A stretch of 20,057 nt of DNA, taken from assembly GCA_017475785.1 (NCBI GenBank), contig JAFVEX010000057.1, positions 1-20,057 of the forward strand, in the 5' to 3' direction. The translations under genes were made by a program, and so were the position numbers. Numbering within the stretch: the first letter of the stretch is position 1; every line of letters begins with the position of its first letter. Under the pieces are notes generated by a model that was given only the letters and a program-made list of their open reading frames with translations, made no database searches and was not told the origin of the DNA. Of the stretch, positions 13,631-20,057 are shown one piece after another. The stretch is from Eubacterium sp. (GTDB lineage Bacteria > Bacillota_A > Clostridia > Lachnospirales > Lachnospiraceae).

Positions 13631-14642
13631 GAAACCTCTGCCCGGGGCAGCACCCGGGAAATCCAGGTCAGCAGCGGCGTTTAAGAAAATTCTGCCCCTT
13701 GTGGCACTCCTTGCGCTTCTGGTACTGGTGAACGGGCTGCTGAATTACGCGCTGGTGCCTTACCAGTATCCACGCGTCAAGATCCATGCCGTCGAGACGC
13801 GCACATATGATGATCTGGTGCTGGGCACGTCGCATTCTTTTTCCGCGATTAACCCGGAGATACTCTCTGATACGACCGGGCGAAGCTGCTTCAATGCCTC
13901 TGTGGGCAGCCAGTTTCCGCGCGACACGCTGTATCTGCTGCAGGATGCCTGCCGGCACCACATGCCCGGGCGCGTAATTCTGGAATATGATCCGGCGTAT
14001 CTGATCGATGCTGACCGCGCGTTTGTGAACGAGCGGTATTTCGTCCAGTGCATGGAGCCGTCGCCGGTCAAGCTGCGCTATTTTCTGGACTGCGCGCTAA
14101 ACAGCGACTTCCGGGTGGCGCTGATGCCGTGGATCGGACACAGGGGTGATCTGGGTGGTATTCGCAGGAACCTGCAGATCAGGCAGAGCGAAGTGTACCG
14201 CGATTATGGGGTCGCGTGCTTTGATGATGGAAATCAGCGCATGACGGAAAGCGGCCAGATGCGTATCTCGAATCAGATTTTTGACGCGTCAATGGTGAAG
14301 CAGAGGACATTCTCGCCGGATGATTCCAAAGACAATCTCGCAGATCTGGAGCGGGTTCTGAAGTTCTGCAGCGACAGGCAGATCCCGGTCGTGCTGGTCA
14401 CAACGCCGGTGCCGGCAGAGACGAGAGACGCGCACGCGGATTATTACCGGGACGCGCACCAGCTGATGGCGGGAATTGCCGGGAAATGGCAGCTGCCCTT
14501 CCTTGATTATGCCTATGAAGGTGACAGGCGTCTGAATGACGCGACGGAGTCCTTTTCCGACCTGGACGGACATATGCACGAGGACGCCGCAGACGCGTTT
14601 TCGGCAGTGCTGGCGGCAGATCTGAACGCGTGCGGCGCGTGA
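13617..14642 (+). CDS. Membrane-anchored SGNH-type, DltD-like protein
   Basis: The protein has 341 residues from ATG 13617, which follows GGAGGG by 7 bases inside the MBOAT gene. A basic N-terminus and one TM helix (about residues 25-47) should anchor it with the rest outside. The domain begins YDDLVLGTSHSFSAINPEIL: GTSHS (Ser72) stands where SGNH hydrolases have GDS, and the C-terminal FSDLDGHMHEDAADAF has Asp315/Asp317 and His319 in the place of the catalytic Asp-His pair. DltD and the AlgJ/AlgX-type partners of MBOAT proteins are built like this, and finish transfer of the group to the polymer outside. It is the last gene of the operon. I see no clear terminator directly after it. Confidence 0.78.
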   Translation: MRISKKPLPGAAPGKSRSAAAFKKILPLVALLALLVLVNGLLNYALVPYQYPRVKIHAVETRTYDDLVLGTSHSFSAINPEILSDTTGRSCFNASVGSQFPRDTLYLLQDACRHHMPGRVILEYDPAYLIDADRAFVNERYFVQCMEPSPVKLRYFLDCALNSDFRVALMPWIGHRGDLGGIRRNLQIRQSEVYRDYGVACFDDGNQRMTESGQMRISNQIFDASMVKQRTFSPDDSKDNLADLERVLKFCSDRQIPVVLVTTPVPAETRDAHADYYRDAHQLMAGIAGKWQLPFLDYAYEGDRRLNDATESFSDLDGHMHEDAADAFSAVLAADLNACGA

Positions 14643-14691
14643 GCGCAGCAATCCTTTAACAGGATGGGATAAATCAGCGTTTCCTCAATTC

Positions 14692-14735
14692 TGACAAGAC
14701 GATGATGCTCAAAGAAACAATTCGGATGCCGCATG
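14692..14735 (+). pseudogene. Relic of a third ATPase-nuclease family gene
   Basis: The 29 bases at 14692-14720 are identical to 16661-16689 inside the second ATPase-nuclease gene, where they encode the DKTMMLKET segment next to the Walker A region. Similarity fades after this (AATTCGGATG against AAACAGGATG). No open gene surrounds it, so it is most likely a leftover of a lost or recombined copy. The rest of the spacer 14643-14866 holds a possible TATACT -10 at 14790-14795 without a good -35. Confidence 0.6.
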
Positions 14736-14866
14736 TAACACCTTGAATAATCAGGATAAAAATGGTAGTCTTCTTATGATAGGTTATTGTATACTATGCA
14801 TAGGAAGACAAAAAGTCATTCTGTGAATTAAAAATGGGCAAGAAAACAAGCGAGGAGGCTCGGACA

Positions 14867-16537
14867 ATGGCAATCAGAATCGCTGTTGGAGACGAAAGCT
14901 TTGAGGAGATCAGAAATTCCGGGCTTTATTATGTGGATAAAACGGAACTGATCTATGATCTCGTCGGAAATACGAATAACAAGGTGACACTGTTCACACG
15001 TCCGCGTCGTTTCGGTAAAACACTGGGCATGAGCATGATGGAGAGCTTTTTCGATATCACCCGTGACAACAAGGCCGTGTTCGACGGACTGAATATTACA
15101 AAGCGCGATGCGTTCTGCAAAGAATGGATGAACAAGTATCCAGTGCTGTTTATTTCATTGAAAGATGTTGACGGACTGGATTTTACAGAAGCATATCCGA
15201 TGCTTGCAGGAACCATCGCAAAGCTGTGTATTAAATTCTCTTTTCTTGAAAAAGATCAAAATGTCTCTCCTGCGGATTCAGCAGTATTCCACAGATTGAT
15301 GTACAAGGAAGCGGATAAGGAGGAAATTAAAAATGCCCTTCAAACTATCATGCGCATGATGCATGCAGTGTATGGCAAGCCTGTAATCCTGCTCGTTGAT
15401 GAATATGATGTTCCGCTCGCCAAAGCCAGTGAAAAGAACACAGAACAAAACCGCTATTATGAGCAGATGCTCGATGTGGTCAAGGGTATGCTTAGCATTG
15501 CGCTGAAAACAAATGAGTATCTGAAATTCGCTGTGGTGACGGGATGTCTGCGGATTGCGAAGGAAAGCATTTTCACAGGAACGAATAATTTCGCGTCATA
15601 CTCCGTGCTGGACGAGGAATTCTCGGAATACTTCGGATTCACTCAAAAGGAAGTAAATGACCTGCTCGCAGCGTCAAACCGGGGAGAATATGCTGAAACA
15701 TTCAAAGAGTGGTATGACGGGTATATCTTCGGAAATACCACTGTATACTGCCCATGGGATGTTGTAAGCTATATGGCTGCATTGCTCAAGAGGAAGAATG
15801 CAAAGCCCAAGAATTATTGGCGCAATACCAGCGGAAACGGTATCATCAGAGATTTTGCAGGGCGTGATGATCTGGATGTGACGGATAAGTTTGAAACGTT
15901 GATGAACGGCGGAACAATCACAGAAAAGATTTCCGATGAATTAACTTACGACTCGCTACATGAGACAGAGCAGAATTTGTGGAGCGTTCTGCTGATGACA
16001 GGGTATCTGACAAAAGCTGACACAGAAGCGGAAGATGAGGACGTTCCCCTTAAAATTCCGAATGCAGAAATCAGAGGTATCTTCGAGGATACTGTAATGA
16101 AGCTCTTTACCGATACGCTTGATACCAGCAGACAGCGGGAACTGATGGAGGCATTTTGGAACGAAGATATTGCCACGGCGACAAAGCATCTGAATGATTT
16201 TCTTTGGGATACAATCAGCTATCACGATTACCATGAAGATTACTATCACGCTTTCCTTGCCGGTATCTTTGTTGGCCTGGGCTATGCGGTTGATTCCAAC
16301 AAAGAGAGTGGACTCGGCAGATTTGATGTTCTTGTGAAAGATCGCAAAAACCGCAGGGCATTGGTGATTGAGGCAAAAAAGTCTGACAGTGAAGCACAGA
16401 TGGAAAAGGATTGTGAAGCTGCGTTAAAGCAGATAGCGGATAACGGCTATGTGCGCCGTCTTGAGCCAGGCTATGAAAAAACAATCTGTTATGGCATCGC
16501 ATTCTACCGGAAATCGTCCAAGATAAAGAAGCTGTAA
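14867..16537 (+). CDS. AAA-like ATPase with C-terminal PD-(D/E)XK nuclease domain (PF09820/PF08011 type), copy 1
   Basis: 556 residues from ATG 14867, chosen because GAGGAGG lies 8 bases upstream; an ATG at 14834 in frame has no ribosome binding site. The N-terminal part has the family start DESFEEIRNSGLYYVDKTELI, the Walker A variant TRPRRFGKTL (residues about 46-55) and Walker B VILLVDEYDVPL. The C-terminal part (about 470-530) has a PD-(D/E)XK core, LGRFDVLVKDRKNRRALVIEAKKS, with Asp, Glu and Lys in the usual spacing. Such genes are common and often multicopy in gut Clostridia and Bacteroidetes; their role is unknown, with defence or DNA turnover suggested. A paralogue follows 58 bases later on the same strand. 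Its base composition is lower in GC than the operon before it, which fits acquisition. Confidence 0.88.
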   Translation: MAIRIAVGDESFEEIRNSGLYYVDKTELIYDLVGNTNNKVTLFTRPRRFGKTLGMSMMESFFDITRDNKAVFDGLNITKRDAFCKEWMNKYPVLFISLKDVDGLDFTEAYPMLAGTIAKLCIKFSFLEKDQNVSPADSAVFHRLMYKEADKEEIKNALQTIMRMMHAVYGKPVILLVDEYDVPLAKASEKNTEQNRYYEQMLDVVKGMLSIALKTNEYLKFAVVTGCLRIAKESIFTGTNNFASYSVLDEEFSEYFGFTQKEVNDLLAASNRGEYAETFKEWYDGYIFGNTTVYCPWDVVSYMAALLKRKNAKPKNYWRNTSGNGIIRDFAGRDDLDVTDKFETLMNGGTITEKISDELTYDSLHETEQNLWSVLLMTGYLTKADTEAEDEDVPLKIPNAEIRGIFEDTVMKLFTDTLDTSRQRELMEAFWNEDIATATKHLNDFLWDTISYHDYHEDYYHAFLAGIFVGLGYAVDSNKESGLGRFDVLVKDRKNRRALVIEAKKSDSEAQMEKDCEAALKQIADNGYVRRLEPGYEKTICYGIAFYRKSSKIKKL

Positions 16538-16557
16538 TACACATACAAATTCATAAG

Positions 16558-16582
16558 GATGCCGGGCGTCAGATGCCGGTGA
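16558..16582 (+). repeat. GC-rich repeat, left copy (flanks ATPase-nuclease copy 2)
   Basis: GCCGGGCGTCAGATGCCGGTGA-like sequence, 14 bases before the start codon of the second ATPase-nuclease gene. It is similar to 18189-18211 beyond the end of that gene (GTCAGA then GCCGGTGA in both). It also contains an internal direct repeat, GATGCCGG. Confidence 0.55.
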
Positions 16583-16595
16583 CCAGGGGGCAGAC

Positions 16596-18170
16596 ATGGG
16601 TATTTATTTGAATCCGGGAAATATAACATTCAGAGAAATTGTCAACGGGGATCTCTATGTTGACAAGACGATGATGCTCAAAGAAACAAACAGGATGATT
16701 GATTCCGGAAACAAATATATCTGTATGTCACGTCCTCGCCGGTTTGGGAAAACGATAACAGGTAATATGCTCTGTGCGTATTATTCCAAAGAATGTGATT
16801 CTGAAGAACTTTTTTCATCCTTTAAAATCAGCAAGGATTCTGGCTTTAGAGCGAAGCTGAATCAGTATCATGTCATCAAGGTTGACATGAACAGTGAGTA
16901 TCAGTCGGCGGAAGACAAGGAATCCATGCTGAAGCTTCTGGGCGAAGAAATCAAGGAAGAAATGCGCAGCGTATTTCCGGAAGTTGCATTTCGGGAGACA
17001 GATTCACTGGCAAGATGTATTTTGCGTGTTTACGCTGCTACGCAGCAGCAATTCGTTATTATTCTGGATGAATACGATGTACTTGTCCGTGAACAGGTTA
17101 GCGATCAGCTCTTTCAGGAGTATCTGTCCTTCCTGAACGCGCTGTTTAAGAGTGACACATTACGTCCTGCCATAGCGCTTGCTTATCTCACGGGAATTTT
17201 ACCTGTTGTGCGCGATAAGGTTCAGTCAAAATTAAACAACTTTGAGGAATATACAATTCTTGACGCAGAGGGTTTTGCGGAGTTTGTCGGATTTACAGGA
17301 GAAGAGGTTGAGTGTCTGTGCAGGCAGAATGGACTCAGCTTTGATGAGTGCAGACAATGGTACGATGGTTATCACCAGCATGGATATGAGATTTACAATC
17401 CGGAATCCGTCGTAAAAGCAGTCCGGAAAAAGAAATGTGGAAGTTACTGGGGCAAGACATCTTCTTATGAAGTCATCTCGGACCGCATCCGTCAGAACTT
17501 CGCAGGTACAAAAGAAGCTGTTATCCGGATGCTGTCAGGAGAAAAGGCAGATGTAGACGAGGGATCTTATCTGAATACACTTACGGATTTTTCAAGCAAG
17601 GATGATGTTTTTGGATATCTGATACATCTCGGTTATCTGGCTTATGAACAGGAGACCCGTACCTGCCGGATTCCGAACAGAGAAGTTAGGGAAGAGTGGT
17701 TCCGCGCTTTAAAGAAAACGGGCGAGTATGCTGTGACAGATCAGATCATTCAGTCATCTAAGGAACTGCTGGATGAGACGATGCGTGGAAATGCTGAGGC
17801 CGTAGCAAAAGCACTGGATATCTCGCATATCCACGTCACATCAAACCGCAGCTACAACAATGAAGACGCGCTGCAGAGCGCGATCTACCTGGCCTTTATT
17901 TTCGCCCTTAATCGCTATACTGTGATAAAAGAAATGACCACCGGAAAAGGTTTTGCCGACGTCGTTTTCATTCCCTTATACGAGAGTGACCCCGCCATGG
18001 TGATCGAACTGAAACGAAATGACTGCACCGAAAGCGCGCTGGATCAGATCCGGCAGAGGCAGTATTTCGACAGTCTGCAGCATTACAAAGGAAATCTGCT
18101 GCTCATCGGAATTAACTACGACGAAAAAGAGAAAACACACACCTGCGAGATTGAGCAGGCAAGTAAATGA
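16596..18170 (+). CDS. AAA-like ATPase with C-terminal PD-(D/E)XK nuclease domain, copy 2
   Basis: 524 residues, ATG 16596 behind AGGGGG. Same layout as the preceding gene but strongly diverged: FREIVNGDLYVDKTMML at the start, Walker A SRPRRFGKTI (about residues 44-53), Walker B FVIILDEYDVLV, the conserved RQWYDGY segment in the middle, and a C-terminal nuclease core GKGFADVVFIP...MVIELKRN with Asp, Glu and Lys. In copy 1 the matching segments are EWYDGY and RFDVLV..VIEAKKS. Because the two are so different they are unlikely to be a recent tandem duplication; joint or serial acquisition at one site is more likely. The gene is bracketed by GC-rich repeats. Function unknown. Confidence 0.88.
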   Translation: MGIYLNPGNITFREIVNGDLYVDKTMMLKETNRMIDSGNKYICMSRPRRFGKTITGNMLCAYYSKECDSEELFSSFKISKDSGFRAKLNQYHVIKVDMNSEYQSAEDKESMLKLLGEEIKEEMRSVFPEVAFRETDSLARCILRVYAATQQQFVIILDEYDVLVREQVSDQLFQEYLSFLNALFKSDTLRPAIALAYLTGILPVVRDKVQSKLNNFEEYTILDAEGFAEFVGFTGEEVECLCRQNGLSFDECRQWYDGYHQHGYEIYNPESVVKAVRKKKCGSYWGKTSSYEVISDRIRQNFAGTKEAVIRMLSGEKADVDEGSYLNTLTDFSSKDDVFGYLIHLGYLAYEQETRTCRIPNREVREEWFRALKKTGEYAVTDQIIQSSKELLDETMRGNAEAVAKALDISHIHVTSNRSYNNEDALQSAIYLAFIFALNRYTVIKEMTTGKGFADVVFIPLYESDPAMVIELKRNDCTESALDQIRQRQYFDSLQHYKGNLLLIGINYDEKEKTHTCEIEQASK

Positions 18171-18177
18171 GAGGCAT

Positions 18178-18211
18178 ACCGGGCATGAGCCCGGTCGTCA
18201 GAGGCCGGTGA
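18178..18211 (+). repeat. GC-rich palindrome and right repeat copy after ATPase-nuclease copy 2
   Basis: ACCGGGC-ATGA-GCCCGGT (18178-18195) is a perfect 7-bp hairpin. It overlaps the repeat at 18189-18211, which resembles 16558-16582. No T run follows, so it is not a standard terminator. It may be a gene-cassette boundary or a processing hairpin. Confidence 0.5.
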
Positions 18212-18241
18212 TTAATAAATAGATTCAAAAAGAATTGTATG

Positions 18242-18277
18242 AAAAATATGAGCCTCCGGCGTATTTGCCGGAGGCTC
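18242..18277 (-). terminator. Rho-independent terminator of the ribonucleotide reductase gene
   Basis: A perfect 11-bp stem, GAGCCTCCGGC (18250-18260) with GCCGGAGGCTC (18267-18277), 6-base loop. On the minus strand it is followed by ATATTTTTC. It lies 50 bases after the reductase stop and could also slow plus-strand readthrough from the ATPase-nuclease genes. Confidence 0.85.
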
Positions 18278-18327
18278 GTGTACTATCTCTGAGATGTCTG
18301 CCCATGACAATTGTTAAAGTTAGCTGC

Positions 18328-20057
18328 TCAGTGGCTCGACAGCCACCCCTGGATGTCGGAGACGCCGCGGTATTTTTCGACGGATTCTCCTCTGGTCAGA
18401 ACCAGCGTCGGTGCCTGCATGATGCTGTACTGGTCGGCCAGATCCGGATGTTCATAGGCGTCGACCGGTGTGTAGAGAATGCCTGCCTGATCGAGCAGGT
18501 CGCCGGCTATCCGGCAGTTCGGGCAGGTGGGCGTCTTGAAGAGCAGAACCTGGTCTGCCTGGCCGGCAGCATTGTCCGGGTCGGCAAATTGCATGGCTGC
18601 TTCAAGAGCGTTATCCTGGCCGGCAAACTGTCCGCCGGGATGGATTCCACTGTCTGCCGGTGAACCTGCGGAGACAGCGGGCGCGTTTGAGGCGGCGGAG
18701 AGATCTTCCGGCGTCTCTTTGATGACATGAATCGGGCCGCTGTGCGTCAGGGTCGAATTTCCGATGTCATAGACCTTTCTGTCTTTAAACTCCTGTGCCT
18801 TGCCGTCGTTCCAGTTCTGAACCGGGCGGTAGTAGCCGGTGATGCGGCTGTATACTTCTGTTTTTCCGCCGCAGATGGGGCAGGTGTACTGTTCGCCTGT
18901 CAGATAACCGTGATCCTTGCAGATCGAGTAGGTCGGAGACATGGTGTAGTACGGAAGCTTGTAATTCTCGGCAATCTTGCGCACGAGATTCGCGGCGGCT
19001 TTCCAATCGGGCAGTTTCTCCCCGAGGAAGGCGTGGAACACGGTTCCGGACGTGTAGAGTGTCTGCAGCTCATCCTGAATGTCAAGCGCCGAGAACACGT
19101 CTTCTGTGTAGCCGACGGGCAGGTGCGAGGAATTCGTGTAGTATGGCGTGCCGTTCATATTTGCGGTGATGATGTCCGGGTATTTTTCCACGTCGTGCTT
19201 CGCGAAGCGGTAGGTTGTGGACTCTGCCGGGGTGGCCTCCAGATTGTAGAGGTCGCCGTACTGCTCCTGATAGTCGGACAGGCGCTCGCGCATGTGATTC
19301 AGCACGTCCTGCGAGAAACGCTGTACCGCGGGATCTGTCAGATCCGCGCGGAGCCATTTCGCATTCAGGCCGACTTCGTTCATTCCGATCAGGCCGATCG
19401 TGGAAAAATGGTTGTCGAATGTGCCGAGGTACCGCTTTGTGTACGGATACAGCCCCTGCTCAAGCAGCTTTGTGATGACGGTGCGCTTTGTCTTCAGGCT
19501 GCGCGCAGCGATGTCCATCAGGTTGTCCAGGCGCCTGTAAAAATCTGCCTCGTCCTTTGCCAGGTACGCGATGCGCGGCATGTTGATCGTGACGACGCCG
19601 ATTGAGCCGGTGGATTCGCCGGAGCCGAAGAAGCCGCCGGATTTTTTGCGCAGCTCGCGCAGGTCCAGGCGCAGGCGGCAGCACATGGAGCGCACATCGC
19701 TCGGTTCCATGTCGGAGTTAATATAATTGGAGAAATACGGCGTGCCGTATTTGGCGGTCATCTCGAAGAGCAGCTTGTTGTTCTCGGTCTCGCTCCAGTC
19801 GAAATCTTTTGTGATGGAGTAGGTCGGGATCGGATACTGGAAGCCGCGTCCGTTTGCGTCGCCCTCGACCATGATTTCGATGAAGGCCTTGTTGACCATA
19901 TCCATTTCTTTCTGGCAGTCCCCGTAGGTGAAGTCGGCTTCCTTTCCGCCGATGATCGCAGGCAGATTTTTCAGATCGTCCGGGACGGTCCAGTCCAGCG
20001 TGATATTTGAGAACGGCGCCTGCGTGCCCCATCTGCTCGGCGTGTTCACACCGTAGA
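18328..20057 (-). CDS. nrdD: Anaerobic (class III) ribonucleoside-triphosphate reductase fused to a thioredoxin-like domain, 5' end outside window
   Basis: The frame is open to the window edge, so the N-terminus is missing; about 576 residues are visible. The enzyme makes dNTPs from NTPs without oxygen, using a glycyl radical set by NrdG. Visible: NTPSRWGTQAPFSN, the FGSGESTGSIGVVTINMPRIAYLA core, a zinc site CKDH..CPIC (one usual Cys is His), and RITGYY whose Gly (codon 18835-18837) should carry the radical. A normal NrdD would end soon after this. Here a Pro/Ala/Gln-rich linker (about 18550-18720) leads to a thioredoxin/glutaredoxin-like domain, VLLFKTPTCPNC (CPNC at 18514-18525) through QAPTLVL, with the cis-Pro. 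It probably supplies electrons to the active site. No NrdG gene lies within the window downstream. Confidence 0.93.
   Translation of the reverse strand, partial: YGVNTPSRWGTQAPFSNITLDWTVPDDLKNLPAIIGGKEADFTYGDCQKEMDMVNKAFIEIMVEGDANGRGFQYPIPTYSITKDFDWSETENNKLLFEMTAKYGTPYFSNYINSDMEPSDVRSMCCRLRLDLRELRKKSGGFFGSGESTGSIGVVTINMPRIAYLAKDEADFYRRLDNLMDIAARSLKTKRTVITKLLEQGLYPYTKRYLGTFDNHFSTIGLIGMNEVGLNAKWLRADLTDPAVQRFSQDVLNHMRERLSDYQEQYGDLYNLEATPAESTTYRFAKHDVEKYPDIITANMNGTPYYTNSSHLPVGYTEDVFSALDIQDELQTLYTSGTVFHAFLGEKLPDWKAAANLVRKIAENYKLPYYTMSPTYSICKDHGYLTGEQYTCPICGGKTEVYSRITGYYRPVQNWNDGKAQEFKDRKVYDIGNSTLTHSGPIHVIKETPEDLSAASNAPAVSAGSPADSGIHPGGQFAGQDNALEAAMQFADPDNAAGQADQVLLFKTPTCPNCRIAGDLLDQAGILYTPVDAYEHPDLADQYSIMQAPTLVLTRGESVEKYRGVSDIQGWLSSH

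Noticed and set aside
18178..18195. Terminator after ATPase-nuclease copy 2
   Set aside because: Good hairpin but no T run on either side at the right place.
18727..19605. 292-codon open frame on the plus strand
   Set aside because: It is antisense to the ribonucleotide reductase; rich in Val, Cys and Arg, with no recognisable domain or ribosome binding site.

Overview
The window looks like a chromosomal segment of an anaerobic Firmicute, most likely a Lachnospiraceae-type Clostridium. The reasons are a class III (anaerobic) ribonucleotide reductase, strong GGAGG ribosome binding sites, a ribose/galactose-type sugar ABC operon, a dlt-like surface-modification operon and paired PF09820/PF08011-type ATPase-nuclease genes. 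The assignment rests on gene content and style only; no rRNA or other phylogenetic marker is present.

Region 1 (1-2570) is a decaying prophage tail module plus toxin-antitoxin debris. It holds the end of a major tail protein, a tail assembly chaperone with a classic A AAA AAC -1 frameshift site and its downstream T extension, a small zinc-ribbon protein, and a tape-measure gene reduced to out-of-frame fragments. An intact-looking type III toxin-antitoxin locus sits antiparallel inside the module: a promoter, 48-nt tandem antitoxin RNA repeats, an attenuating terminator and a ToxN/AbiQ-like RNase gene. At 2440-2571 a scrap of a Cna-B-like adhesin abuts the first 24 or so codons of a RelE/ParE toxin.

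Region 2 (2571-8973) is a sugar ABC operon: ATPase, two RbsC-type permeases, a lipoprotein binding protein and a UlaG-like metallo-hydrolase, with short overlaps or spacers. Its divergent AraC-type regulator has kept the cupin sensor but lost the DNA-binding domain, which is replaced by the C-terminal part of a RelB-type antitoxin. The 340-base divergent spacer carries 14-nt and 23-nt tandem repeats that look like operator iterons.

Region 3 (9000-14642) is the most interesting. It is a tightly overlapping five-gene operon that resembles dlt (adenylation enzyme, carrier protein, MBOAT acyltransferase, SGNH/DltD-like protein) but has a fold-type III PLP decarboxylase inserted between ligase and carrier. 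The decarboxylase resembles BtrK, which acts on glutamyl-carrier protein in butirosin synthesis. I propose that the operon loads an amino acid on the carrier, decarboxylates it there, and exports the resulting aminoacyl group onto a surface polymer. This is a hypothesis.

Region 4 (14643-18230) carries two divergent paralogues of the AAA-like ATPase plus PD-(D/E)XK nuclease family, a 29-nt relic of a third copy, and GC-rich repeats flanking the second gene. Region 5 (18242-20057, minus) is an anaerobic ribonucleotide reductase, cut by the window edge, fused to a C-terminal CPNC thioredoxin/glutaredoxin-like domain, with a terminator downstream.
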